Assembly: GCA_008477525.1 (NCBI GenBank)
Contig: SPDT01000001.1
Location: 930,001 to 994,000 of the forward strand
DNA length: 64,000 nt
Reading direction: 5' to 3'
Source of the DNA: Hypomyces perniciosus
Taxonomy: Eukaryota > Ascomycota > Sordariomycetes > Hypocreales > Hypocreaceae
The translations under genes and the position numbers were made by a program. A model generated the notes under the pieces. That model was not told the DNA's origin. It searched no databases and saw only the letters and a list, made by a program, of their open reading frames with translations. Each line of letters starts with the position of its first letter. The stretch's first letter is position 1. This document shows, in pieces, positions 23,142 through 36,624 of the stretch.

Positions 23142-26100
23142 TATTACGACCCGACCATGTTAAAGACCAGGTCACGGGGACACGGAAGAATATCGGTTAC
23201 TCCGACCAATCATCAGGAAGTAATCACCGCGCTAAGCGTAATCACCTAAACGCTCACTACCCCAAAATATATAATCACTTACTCAATTACCGCACTATCG
23301 CAGTGATCGCAGCAACGCTTACTAAAATATCAGTAATTATATATAGATCTCCTTTATATATATATAACTGGCTTATCACTTATTTAATATAGTTACTTAA
23401 ATAATTATAAACCAATTATATTTACTAAACCGTTTATTTTACAGAATTATAACTATATTACTTTATTTAGTATTTATCTTTAATCTCTTTATTAATATAA
23501 ACCTATAAACCTTAATTTAACTATTAAAAATTAACCTCGATTATTATATATTAACGACTTTTATTTAAAAGGCTACTGAAAATCCTAAATAATATTGCAA
23601 GTATATCCGCTATAATATCCTCTTTTAATAACCCTAATACTTTACCCTCTATTCTACCTCTTTACTAAAAGCAGGATAATAATAGAAATAATAATATAAA
23701 TAAAAGTGAAAATAAAGATAAAGTTAATACAATAAAATAACTATATATTTATATAAAGGAAGCCTTTTAATATATAAAAGCTAATTATATAAAATAAAAA
23801 TAATGCTACTAATACTTAATTGCCAAAAACGCTAAACTTTAGCAAATAATTTACTAATAGCAAACAACTATTATAAACTTATAAAATTAGACCTTACCTA
23901 ATCTAAACTTTATACTAAACCTAAAAGGGAACTGACCTTTAAGGGACTTAAAAGAGTCGCTTAAAATACAGCCCTTTAAACCCTTTAATAAAAGTACTAT
24001 AGCACTTTAACTATTTCTTACTTAACTATATAACTATTTCACCTATTTCTTAACTAGCTTTAATATAAAGATTAGTAAAGTCTTTTTAATTACTAGATAA
24101 TTTAAAAGAAACGCTTTAAAGTAGTTTAAACCTACTTAAAGGGATTTCTTTAATAATAAAAGTAAAGCTAATAAGCAGATATAGTTTATATTCGCTAGCT
24201 ATAATTAATTTAAAGAAAAACTAAAGAATATCTTTAATAATATTAGTAAAAAATGTATTACAGAAAATAAATTTATAAATTTAGTCTAGAAAGGAAAATA
24301 CTTTAATTATATTATATACTTTAAGAACTATACTTTTAAAGTTAAATAAAGAAACTCTGCTTTTATTAAATATTTTTATAATAAATTTAAACTAAAAATA
24401 AAAAGGGAAGTTTATAAATTTTCTTATAATAAAAGTATTATTAAGTTTATTAAAAAATATATAAATGCAAATAATTTACTTTATAAACTCTATTTAAATA
24501 TAAATAAAGGATAATAGTAATCCAGATAAGTTTATAAGTATTAAAGATATATAAACTAAAGCAAAAAGCAATAAAAATATATTGCTAGCTCTAATAATAA
24601 AAAACCTAGTTAAATAAATCTAAATACTATTTAAAAAGGAAAGGTAAAGGTTATTTATTATAACTATAATAAGCCAGGATATATCTTAAAGGACTATAAA
24701 ACTCTATAAAAGCCGAGAACTAATAAACCTTAAAAGCCTATGCTAGAACTTAAATAAAAAGTTAATATAGTTTTAAAAGCTATTAATTATATATTATTTA
24801 GCTAAACTATATACTATAATAATAGCTGCTTTATTTATAAATCTAATAAAAATAAAAGTAGATAATACTTGAAATAACTTAAAAAGATATCTATAATAAA
24901 CTAAAAGGGATATTAATTAAAATTTAAATCTTTAATTCTTAAAGATATTTTTAAAGAAAATAAAGTAAATGGGTATTTACTACGCTTAGACAATTTAATA
25001 GAATAAAACCTAAACTCTAGCTATATAGAGTTAAATAAAGATAATAGTATTTTAAATAAATAAATAGTTACTATAATTAATTACCGATATTTTAATTAAA
25101 TTACTGCAGGCAATAAAAGATAAATTAACAGCAGTAACTTTAATAATAAAGATAAAGATAACCCTTTATAATATAGACTATTACTATATAGTACTATACC
25201 TTTAAAACCAGAAAATATATTACTAATATACAGTAATCTTAAAAATAACTTAAATAAATATTACCTTTATATAGTCAAAAAAATTGCTATAAGCATATAA
25301 TAAAACAGGATATATTTACGCCTATATAAACAGCTTTATACGCAAAATAAAGCCAATAATAAAATAGCTATTAAAGTAATTTTAACTGCTTTAGCTATAT
25401 AAGCAGAACTTATATATATTTACAGACAGGGAAACTATACTGCAAATAACCCTGCTTATAAAAAGCACTATACTATATCCTAGGTTACTTGTATTGTATA
25501 CAGCTATATAGTATACTTTTAAAAAAAGGTAAAATATAATACATTTTTAATTAAAATCCTATTTTACTTTATAAAATAGGTATAGGATTATAACACTTTT
25601 AAAGAATAAATTATAACTATACAGTATCGAAACCTTAAAGTTATTATTATTAAACTAAATACCAAAACCTTAAAAGAATATCGCTAATTATAAAAACTTA
25701 AAGGATATAAGGCTAAAAGATACTATATCTACCATTAAAAGAAACTAATAAAGTAGTATTTCTGCTATAATAGAAGGTTTAAATATAATTAACAATATTA
25801 CTTAAAGTGCAATAATTTAAAGTGTATTATATATAAGCAAAATAAGTTACAGGATTAGCATTTATAATAAGCCAATAATACCCTATATTTATCGCTAGAT
25901 TATATATACTGCTAGAAGGATAAATATATTACCTACCTATAGGAAAAACTTTAAAAATAGCGAACGTAAAAGTATATAAAGTATAAACCCACTTTAGAAA
26001 ATAAAGAGATTAATTAGATTATAAAGGAACTGCACTAAAATTAGTTTAACTTTATCACCTATAAAGGAACTGCCTATAATAAAAAAAGGTAGCATTTACT

Positions 26101-29100
26101 TTAAAGAACTTTAATTAACTACGAAATTTATGCAAGATAAAAAGAATCAGGAAACGATTAATATTATTTATAAAAGGGCTATAAAGTAATAACTAATAAA
26201 TTATATCTCTTAAAATATTAAATAATAAAAGTAATAATAAAGATTTACTATATCTTAAATTAGAGATAATAGTTAAAGGATATCGGCTATATATATTAAT
26301 AAACAGCAGAGCAATAAGTAATTTTATTGCACTTATAACTATAAATCGCTTACAGTTACTTTAAAAAGAGAAAACTAAACTATATTAATTTCGTTAAGCG
26401 GAAAAAGGAGCCTTTATATATAATAACAGATAGGTTAAGCGAAAGACTAATTATCTTGAACTTAAAATCGCTAAGTGTAAAGGAGTAATTCTTTGCAATA
26501 TAGCGAATATTAATAAATATAATATTATTTTCAGTTATCTTTAATTAAGATGCAATAACTTTAATATTAACTGGGAGAAAGGCTAGCTTTATTAGCGCGA
26601 TAATAAAGCTCCTTTAGCAATTAAAACTATTAAAAAGGCTTTAGCTATAGGGCAAAAATCCTATATAAAACCCTTAAGTATATTAAAGAAAGGGATTAAA
26701 AAAGTTACCTTTAATTTAATTATAGAAATAATCTACTTAAAAATAAGGCTTAAATAAAGTAAAGGGAAAAATTAATAAATCCAAAAAATAATTGCCTTTT
26801 TATAGAAAGCATTTAATAATATTAATAAAATACTTGAGATAAAAAGCCTTAAAATAACCGCATTATTAAAACAGCTATAGAATATCCTTAAAGAATACTA
26901 GAAATATAATAAGCTATTTAAAGAAATACTTAATATAAAACTACTGGAATACAGCTAATAGGACTATATAATTAAGCTTAAAGATAATGTAAGCATTACC
27001 TTTTATAAAATCTATAATCTAAACGAAAAAGAGCTTAAAAGCCTATGCAATTATTTAGACAATATATTAGCTAAAAGGTATATTTAACCCTTTTTATTAA
27101 AAGTAGGCTATCTTATTATATTTATATTAAAGAAAAGAAGTAAACTATTGTTAATTGTAAACTACTAACAGTTTAATAAAGCTACTGTTAAAGACAGAAC
27201 TTTACTACTATTAATTACAGAATTACAGGATAGACTATATAAGAAAAAGTAGTTTATAGCGCTAGATCTTAAAAGCGCTTATAACCTTATCCGAATCAAA
27301 AAAGGACATAAATAGATAACCGCCTTTCAGACTAAATACAGCTTATTCAAATACTTAATTATACCTTTCAGTTTCACTAACGCCCCTATAATATTCTAGA
27401 AAATAATCAATAATATATTAAAAGAGTATTTTAATATCTTTATAGTTATTTACCTAAATAATATCCGAATCTTTTTAAATACCTTTAAAGAATATAAAAA
27501 ATATGTCTATAAAGTATTATAGACACTATAAAATGCTAAACTACTTATAGAACTAAAGAAATGCAAATTCTATATACAAAAGATCACCTTTTTAAAGTAT
27601 ATTATTACCTTTAAAGAAATTTATATAAATCTATTAAAAGTATAAGTAGTATAAAATTAGCCTATACCTATAATAGTTAAAGAAGTTTAAAGCTTTTTAA
27701 GATTCGCTAACTATTATTAATAATTTATTAAAAACTATAAAGTATTATATAAACTTTCTATAAACTTACTAAAAAAGACTAAAGTTTTTATAGGCATTAA
27801 ATATATAGGATACATTTAATAAATTTAAGCAGCTTATTTTAAAAAAAACCTATATTTATTATATTTAACCTATTTAAAGAAATTAAAATTAAAATAAATA
27901 CTTTTAACTTTACTGTAAAAGCTTAATTTAGCTAAAAGGATAAAAACAGTAAACTATACCCTATTACCTTTTATTCTTAAATACTATATAGCGTAAAACT
28001 AAACTATCTAATATATAATAAAGAATTCCTTGCTATTATTCTTATATTTAAAAAATAGCAATACTATTTATTAAAAAGGAATATATAAAGTTAAAGTATA
28101 TATTGACTATAAGAATATTATATACTTTGCGATAGTTTAATAACTTTTAAGAAAATAGATCCACTATATAGAATACGTTTTAAAGTTTAACTATATCTTA
28201 ATCTACCAGAAAAGATTTAAAAATAAATAAGTAAACACACTTAATAAATAAGCTGATTATAATTAAAAAAAGATTAAGTATACTAGGCAAATCTTAAAAT
28301 AAACCCTTAAAAGATATTACTAATAAATAATATTTTAAGCTATATATAAAGTATTTAGTAATAATACTACGCTTTAATACATTAAAAAGCACTATACTAT
28401 TTAAAATAATAATAGATTCCTAGAAAATATAGAGTTTAATAAAAAAAAAACTTAATAATAAAATAGAAAAATCTAAATTTTAGATAAACTCTAGAAAAAT
28501 ATGGTTATAAAAGTTTATTAATATTTAATATATAGATATAAAGGTATTTGTAAAACCTGTAAATAAATATAAAGGTATTTTAAGTTTTAAAGACTTAAAA
28601 AGGTAATATAAAATATTATTTCTTGCTATATAACTTATAGAATAGTTAAAACTTTAAAATATAAACTATATAGTAAACTTTAACCTTTACTAATACTAAA
28701 ATAACTATAAAAGTTAATCTTATTAAACTTTATTATTAAATTACTATTATTTATTAAACTAGGATTAAAGATTAAATATAATAGTATTTTAATAATTATA
28801 AATTAATTTATTAAATACTTTTACTTCCTTTTATATAAAAAAGTAATAAATATAGAAATACTAGCCTATATATTTTTGCAATTTATTGCAGTTAATTATA
28901 TAATTCTAGCTAAGATTATTTTTAACTAAAAGTTAACCTTTACCTTTAAATTCTAGCAAGTACTTATGAATTAATTAAGTATAAATTATAAACTTAATAC
29001 TATATATTAATAGATAAATAGTTAAATAAAATATATTAACTAGGTTATTAAAGTTTATTTGAAAAGTTATATTAACTTTAATTAAAATAATTAAATAAAG

Positions 29101-29811
29101 AAACTACTAATTATATAAATATCCTATAATAGCAATATTTTAAAGTTAACTAGACTTAGCTTTATATACGCTAACTATAGCTTTACGCTAAATATATATA
29201 TCGCGCTAAAGAAAAGCCTATATATTAATAAAGCATAAATTAAAACTAAAAATATAAAGCAGTTATATAAAGAAATACAGGGATACCTTTACTTTATATA
29301 AAAAAAATAAAAAAGTAGACTAATAAATATAGATTAAAAGGATTAATCTCTAAAGAGGGAGATATAGTTTACCTATATTATTATTCGCTAAAAAAAAACC
29401 ATAAACATTAAAATAATATAATTAAGCAATAAATTAGATTTTAAGAAACTGAAACCTTACTTAATTAAAAAAGTTATTTTAAAAGTTACTTATAAATTTA
29501 TACTACTAGACAGTATCTAGATTTACCTAATATTTTATATTTCGCTACTTGAAAAAGTATTATAAAACAAATTAAAAAACAGACTAATTATAAATTTAAT
29601 TAAAGTTTTACTGGTTAAAAAAGAATATAAAGTTAAGGAAATTAAAGCTATAAAAATAAAAGACAATAAATGCTAATATTTAATAAAATAGAAAAACTAT
29701 AAAAAAAAGTATAATTCTTAAAAACCTAAAGAATACCTTAAACACTCCTAAACAACTCTACAGCAATTCCACTAAAATCTAAGCCTTTTAATAAAGGGTT
29801 TAATAAAGTAT
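23142..29811 (+). mobile_element. Gypsy E chromovirus relic, 3' end lost
   Basis: A GC-richer LTR-like start (from 23,142 or 23,158, TGTTAAAGACCAGGTCACGG) runs to about 23,340 and is followed by gag-pol remnants up to a chromodomain at about 29,640-29,760. The complete Copia C element is inserted at 29,811, and no 3' LTR of Gypsy E could be found beyond it, so the right boundary is unknown. The 5' LTR length cannot be fixed without a partner. Confidence 0.65.
23900..29770 (+). pseudogene. Gypsy E gag-pol relic
   Basis: A clear Ty3/Gypsy reverse transcriptase runs about 27,100-27,790: VKDRTLLLLITELQDRL, FIALDLKSAYNLIRIKKG, ITAFQTKYSLFKYLIIPFS, TNAPIIF, and IYLNNIRIF where YLDDILIF is expected. 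The downstream SFLRFANYY motif corresponds to SFLGFANFYR. RNase H ends near 28,260 (IEYVLKFNYILIYQKRF). Integrase remnants follow, and a chromodomain-like end (EIKAIKIKDNKC, YLIK.KNY) sits near 29,640-29,700. Many TAG and TAA codons and lost Asp residues show it is inactive. It is distinct in sequence from Gypsy A and B. Confidence 0.78.
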
Positions 29812-30075
29812 TGTTAGGTTGAGTAGGCCGGGGCCCTACCGCTTATTAGCGCTAGGGAGCTTTTATCTGCTATATAAGTAGATACAAGCTGACACATACA
29901 TCGCATAAGCGATGTGTCAGACTATGCAGGCGCTGTAAGCGCCTGCATACAGCTTCTTCTTTGTGTTAGCTATATATATATATAGCGAGGCCACTACAGT
30001 ATATTCTCTTTTATAGAATTAAGCTTTGTTTCCTATCTCTCTATACTCTATATAGCTATACTGCGCTCCGCTATA
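29812..30075 (+). repeat. 5' LTR of Copia C, with two hairpins
   Basis: A 264-bp LTR starting TGTTAGGTTGAGTAGGCC and ending CTATA (CTACA in the 3' copy). It holds two adjacent near-perfect inverted repeats: TGACACA..CATCGCATAAGCGATG (about 29,891-29,921) and GCAGGCGCTGTAAGCGCCTGC (about 29,926-29,948). They are largely preserved in the 3' LTR. The primer-binding region follows at 30,076 (ATTATAAGCCCGGG). Confidence 0.88.
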
Positions 30076-30199
30076 ATTATAAGCCCGGGTAGTAACTATT
30101 AGAGTTACTAGAAACTTTTACTTTAATATTATATCTCTCTTTATACCCTTTACCTTTACCTTTAAGCTGCTAAAGCTATCTTTTATAATAGATAGCGCA

Positions 30200-33100
30200 G
30201 GGGATATCGCTTTTATAAAGCTGGAATTAATAGTCTAGTGGATTAAATAGATTACTGTTCTCACTAATTATATAACTACTGTTAGGGTATAGAATAGGAT
30301 TAATCTAGATCTCCTTAATTAGCTGAATAACAATTTCCCTGCTTTTAAGCCACCTACTTTAGTAAAAGTAAAGGAAACCGCAATTAAAGCATTTAGTCTA
30401 AACCCCTCTTCAGCTAATATCTCTGCTTACTATAATAGTATACTTTAAGAGCATTAATTCTTTATTAACAGTAATATTAAAAAAAGGAAGGCTAAAGTTA
30501 TTATTCTAAAGTAGATCTAAAAGACAGTTAACTCTAGCATCTATACTTTAATCCTAGCAGACCTTTAAGCCGCGGCCTTAGCCTCTACTGCTACTAGAGC
30601 AGCCTATAATAATAATAAAGATTTTAATGTAAAGTTTACTATTCGCCAAATCGTTAAGAAGCTTAAAAATTAACTAGCTCTTTATAAGGATATAATATAC
30701 AAGGAAGTATATTTATCCTATTAATATATATTATATAAAGTAAAGTGTGGGAATATTAAGCTAAAAGTATAGTATACTTATTAGGCGTATATTTATATAA
30801 GTGTAGTAAAGTATAAGCTTTTAAAGGTTATAGGAATAGCTTTTTAAATAGCTTTCTTTAAAGTTATTAAAGTATACTTTACTTTAAGCTTTACTGCCTA
30901 TTACTTATACTATATAGATAGCTTAATTAAAAGCAGTAAAATAAATAAAATCTTCTCCTTTAATTAACTTAAATAGCTTTTTTTAAATACTTTAAAGAAT
31001 ACAGAGAATTATATTTATAGCTTTTATATAATATTTAATAATTACTCTAATAATATATTAAGTAATAGTAATATACACTTAAAGCCTCTTATTAGTAAAG
31101 AGTACCTTTATAGACTTAAAAAGTATACTTAGCCTTTAAATAACTATAATAAAATATATATTGCGTTTACTAAAAGGCTTAATAAAAAAGGGAAATATAC
31201 TCTTATATTTAAATAGGCTGTAGAGATTTGCGCGCGCCTATAAAAAGACAAATAGCAGATTACCTATAAAAAGCTTAGTAAAAGGGGTGTTAACTTTACT
31301 GCCTTAATATAAAGAGGAATAGCTTTAATTATTATAGCTGCTTTAATCTTTTTAAACTTAATTAATAAAAAAAATATAAGCCTTACAGTATACTCGATAA
31401 ATATATTAATATATATTAATGTATAAAATACACTTTACCGCCTCTTTTAAAGCACCCTTTTTAATATATATAATACTATTTATCTTATAAATAGCAGGAA
31501 TTACTTTATTCCCAGCTCTTTTATCTTAAGTATAGAAAAGGACTATATTAAAGTAAAAGGAGCTAGCTATTTAATAATTAAAAAAGGTTATTGTTTATTA
31601 AAGGATACTCTCTATAATCTATATTAAAAGATAATGCGCTTTATTAAGCTTTTAGATATAGCTATAGTTAAAGGATTTTATATTAATATTATATCTTTAT
31701 TAAAGCTTTGGAAAGCAGGGATTTAGCTAATAGGGTGTAATAATACACTTTATATTAGTATAGCTAGTTTAAATACTATTATAGGGAAAGTAAAGTATAA
31801 GTATAATCTTCTATTTCTTTAATATAAGCCTTTATTGCTTTATATTGCCCTTATCCTTAAATATACTATATTAAACAGCTTAACAGCTCTTTTCATTCTT
31901 CTTAATATAGACTATAGTATTTATATAGCATTAAAAAGCAGGAGAAGACTAATATATAATCCCCTAGTACTATAATATAACTTTAAATAGCTCTGGTATC
32001 TATAATTAGGATATTTAGGCCTAAAAGCGCTTAAAGCGCTTATAAAGAATATAAGGAATATATGTATTAAAGGAACTATATATATAGAATATAAAGCTTA
32101 TACTCTTATATACGCAAAACAGGTTATCTTTTGTAAACTATTTAATAGATAAGTATTAAAACTATTTTTTAAAGTGTACTGGGATCTTTAAAACTATCTT
32201 AAGGGCTATAATAGGGATAACTGGCTTTTAGTATTTAAGGAAGAATATACTATATAGTTATATATATGCCCTTTATTAAATAAAGAATAAGAAATTATTT
32301 TTAATACTCTTTTTAACTTTATAAATATAATAAAGATATAATATAATATCTTTATATACTTTTTTAGGCAGGATAATAAAAAAGCTGTAATTGCAGTTAA
32401 AAGTTTATTATACTTTTAGATCTAGGCTAATATAGAGGGTATTATCTTAAAGCTTGCCCCTTCTTATATATATAAGCCGAATAGCGCTTTGGAATAGGCA
32501 GGTTAGGAAGTTATAAATAAGTTAATTAAGATACTAAAAGCTGCAGGTCTCTTAACCGACTTATGGCCTAAGAGCGTAAGAGCTGCAGTGTATATTATTA
32601 ATATAAGTCCTATATGCAGCCTTAATATAATATTACCTATTAATAAATTAAAGTAATAGTTTCGCGACTTTGCGCCCTTTCCGATAAGGGAGCCTTCCGC
32701 GGACCTATAGCTAGATTAGAGCAGGCTTTATATATATAGCTACTGCGCCTATATATTAAATAAAGACTGTAAAGCTGGCCGGAAAAAGAGAGAATTTAAG
32801 ACTAAGCTTAAAGGGCTAATTAGATATTTTATTAGCTATACTGTAAATAATATATATTACATTTAATTACCCTGCCTAGTAAAAGTAATTATTATAAAGA
32901 ATATACAGTTTAATAAAATTAGCTTTTTTAATAGTAATAAAGAGATTGCAGATAAACTATTTATAGCTAAGTTAAATAAACTATTTAATAAAGTTAAAAA
33001 AGATAAACTAGAATTTAAACTTTTCCCTATATATATTCCTATAGTAAAAAATACCTTTATAGGTAATATAAAAAAAGAGAGTATACCTTTAAAGGTAATA

Positions 33101-35370
33101 GAGATATAAAGTATTAAAGATAGTTTAATAAATACTTTAAGTAAACTATTAGTATATTTAAAAGGACCTTTTAGTTTTTAAATACTAAAGGCTACTTTAG
33201 AATAGTTAGTCTTTATAGATAATACTAGCGCGTTAATAGGAACCTTAGGCAATACTTTAGTAAATAACCTACCCCTCTCTGTGGAAAAGGATATAGTGGA
33301 AGAATGGCTTTATATATTGGGGGTATATAATTTAATAAAGGAGGATAGTCTGCTAAAGCTAAAAGCAGACTAGTGTATAAGAGACTTGCTTACTTTTATA
33401 AAAAAAGAGTAGACCTTTAAGGAAGTGCTAGCTAATAATCCCTTAAGCGGCAGAGCAGTAGTTAATATTTACAGGAGCTTAAGACTTTAAGGGAAGTAAC
33501 CTGTAAAAAAGGCTAATAAATACCTTTTAGTATATAAAACTAAAATATATACCTTAAGCACTACTTTTAAGGATAATAAGCCTAGTATATATTTAATAAT
33601 TACTAGGCTTTTTAATTTAATGCTATATTAACTACTACTTAATTAATAAAAGCTAATAAGTAATAAATTAAAAAGCGCGGAAATAGTATTTATTATTTTT
33701 AATATAGCAATAAATTAAAAGTCTTCCTTTTAGAAAAGTATAGTTTTTAATAAGTTAATTATTTATTAAAAGGATTTAGTAAAATTGCTAAAAGATTAAA
33801 AAGAGCTTATAAAATACTTATTTAAAGATAAGTTTAAGTAAACTGTATATAATAAAATTAACTCTTTATATATAAAAGGAACCTGGTAAAAGATACTATA
33901 CTTAAAGGCAATAATAAAGCTACTACTAGTATATTAGGTTTTTACTTATAAGTTTAACTAGAATAAAAATCTAGAATACTGTAAAGTTTACTTTATAGTC
34001 TATAAAGATTTATAAAAGCGCTTTATTATAGAGAGTATATATATAGCTATATTAGCAGCGCATTCTTTCTATATATTTATTGCTTTTATAATAAGATTTA
34101 ACTTTAAATTAAAGCAGTATAATATTAAGAATGCTTTTCTTAATACTTTAAAGGATAAGAATTTAAAATTAATTATATATAAGCTTTTTAAAGGTTTTAA
34201 ATAGCTGAATATTTATTTAAAGCTCGCAAAAGCCTTATATAGCTTAAAGGATTTACTAAAGCTATAGTTTAATAAACTATCTTTAACTTTAAAGTAATAA
34301 AGGTTAATTTTAAACTTTAAAAAGCTTTATCTCTTTTATAATAAAGCTTAGAAAATCTTTATTATATTCTATATAAATAATATTTTAATTGCATATTATT
34401 ATAATAATAAAGCTCTTTATATTAAACTATTAAATACTTTAAAAGCGAAATATAAGCTTTATAGTAAAGGAGATATATAGTAGTTTTTAAAGATTAAGAT
34501 TACCTGTAACTATATAGAGTATAGAATATACCTTTCCTATAAAACCTATTTTAAGAAAATTATAAAATGATTTAGGCTTAATAAAGGAATATAGCTTTTT
34601 ATAATTCTAATACTTATTATAAAGCTCTGGAAAAGTATATTGCAAGCTTTAAAAGTAACTATTAAAATATATTAAAAGAAAATGGGATTAGTACTTTATA
34701 CAGCTATTATAATAAAGCCTAATATAACTTACAGCACCTTAACTTTATTATAGTTTTTAATTAACCCTAGTAAAGAGTACTTTAAAGCAGTTAATTAGCT
34801 AATCTATTATCTATATATATAGCGTTTCCTAGCTCTTTAATATAAAGGGCAAAGAGAAATATAAGTTTTAACTGCTTTAAGTAATACTTTTTTCGCTAAT
34901 AATATAGATATTTAGAGATTATTTTAGGGGTATTTTATTATATTTTTCTTAGGCTTTATTTTATAGAATATAATGCATTAAAGTACTGTTAATATATCGA
35001 TAATAGAAACTAAGCTGCTTACCTTTACTTAAATAGTAAAAGAGGCTATAGGTTTATATTGCCTTTTCTAAAAGATAAAATTTAACTTTAATATTAATTA
35101 AAATATTAATTATAACAATTAATTAACTATATATTTTATAATTAAAGAGAGTATATAAATTAATACTCGCCTATATTATATTAATATATAAAACATATAG
35201 CTTTAATAGAAATACTAGAAAAGATTATTTATAGTTTTTTATTTTTTTATTAATTTTATACCTACTAATAGGCTTATTAAAGCTTTATTACAGTAATACT
35301 TTAAGCACTTTAAAGTATTATTAAACTTAATAAATATACAGTTACTAGAATAAAATATATAAAAATACAG
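30200..35370 (+). pseudogene. Copia C gag-pol relic
   Basis: Gag-like sequence starts near 30,240. Integrase remnants lie about 31,950-32,900. The Copia reverse transcriptase is at about 34,050-34,400: LKQYNIKNAFLN (expected FDVKNAFLNG), then KALYSLKDLLKL.FNKL (expected KALYGLKQSPRLWY), then FYINNILIAY where YVDDILI is expected. RNase H-like sequence follows to about 35,340. Many in-frame TAG and TAA codons and loss of the catalytic aspartate pair show it is inactive. Confidence 0.78.
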
Positions 35371-35829
35371 GAAACTAGTTAATTCTGGCCTATAGGCTGC
35401 TAGCTATAAAGGTATATCCTATTACTGCAATAACTATTCTCTAAAAGCTTTCTAGCCCTTGCACGCCTATACGCAAAAGGCATTATTATCGTTATTGCTA
35501 CTGCTTAAAGCAGCAGCCTCTTTAAAGTAAACTAAATTCTCCTCTTTTAACAGGTTAAATTAAAGGCGCAATGCCTTTTTATACCAGGTTGCTATTTAAT
35601 TATATAAGCTTATAAGTGTATAAAGAAAAGAGAGTATATTTACCTGGTTATCCTTTTCACTTACAGCTTAAAAAAGCCAGTATATAATCAGTATAAGCAT
35701 TAAATAACTGTAGAGTATACGATTAGATAGAGCAATACAGGCAAGTTAAAGAGGAGCTTACTAGGGGGTATATCGGTGATTACTACCGAAGCAAGCAGTG
35801 CACTGCCGAGAGCGGGCGAGGGAAATATA

Positions 35830-36049
35830 CTAGGAGAAGTCTCCCTTGCCGGCGATTGCTGACTTCAGATAACCCTTACAAGGAGGGGATAACGGCACGG
35901 CAGCAGGGGTAGCGGCGGGAGCAGCAAGAGGAGCAGCAGCAGCAGTGACGGGGGCAGGGGCTGGGACGGCAGCAGCAGGAGGAGGAGCCGACGAAGACGA
36001 GGATGAAGCTGCCTCAGCAGCGAGGCGTGCTTTACGAATAGGAGCCGGC

Positions 36050-36081
<32 letters not shown>

Positions 36082-36216
36082 AGCAACAGGCGTGGCCGCT
36101 CGGCCAGCCGAGCGACCAACGCCGCGACGAGCCACCTTCGGGGGGCGACCACGACCACGCTTCACCGACGAGGTATTCTTCTTCTGCGATTTCGCTGTTA
36201 GCTAAAAAACACGCAG
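35830..36216 (-). pseudogene. Antisense AT-hook, Ala/Pro-rich reading frame in Copia C
   Basis: On the minus strand an open frame runs from just after a TAG near 36,216 to a TAG stop at 35,830-35,832. It begins LTAKSQKKNTSSVKRGRGRPPK, so it has a canonical AT-hook core (RGRP within KRGRGRPPK) after a Lys/Ser-rich stretch. A long low-complexity tail of Ala-Pro repeats (APAPAPAPAP) and a Ser run follow, ending KGYLKSAIAGKGDFS. There is no ATG: the first in-frame candidate is a GTG, and the upstream TAG could be a RIP-changed CAG. The AT-hook suggests binding to the minor groove of AT-rich DNA. The GC-rich composition contrasts sharply with the AT-rich pol. Low-complexity GC-rich DNA opens frames easily, so the AT-hook is the main evidence that this was coding. 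Confidence 0.5.
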
Positions 36217-36257
36217 CGCGAAGGAAATTAGTCGGAAGCGTGATATTTACAGCGGGG

Positions 36258-36320
36258 GCTATGTTGCTGTTGATGTTGATGTTGATATTGTTGTTGATGT
36301 TAATGATAATGATGTTGATG
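36258..36320 (+). repeat. GTTGAT-type microsatellite
   Basis: Imperfect tandem GTTGAT/GTTGTT hexamer array upstream (in antisense terms) of the AT-hook frame, inside Copia C. Confidence 0.75.
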
Positions 36321-36624
36321 ACTGAAAAAGAAGAGCGAGGAATAAGGGCCGGGGGGCAGCTAATATACCTATTCTAGCTGTTCAGGACCGATTCACCTGC
36401 TTAGGAGCTTTATTATTCAACTTCCTATTGTCACAGAACAATAATAGCTACGGCGCTTATATTCCTTTCACCTCTATAACAGAATATCGATACGTGTTCA
36501 CAATAAGGAGCTTCTGATTAAGCAAAAGAGGCTCTAGGAGCGCGGCCAGTTAGTTATAATACTATAGATAGGCTAGAGTAGCAGTCAATAAGGTATTAGG
36601 AATAGCCTTATTAACTGGGGGGTA

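Noticed and set aside
35865..36205. Second minus-strand frame and a plus-strand Ala/Gly-rich frame over the AT-hook region
   Set aside because: Both are low-complexity shadows of GC-rich repeats. Only the frame with the AT-hook has a recognisable motif.
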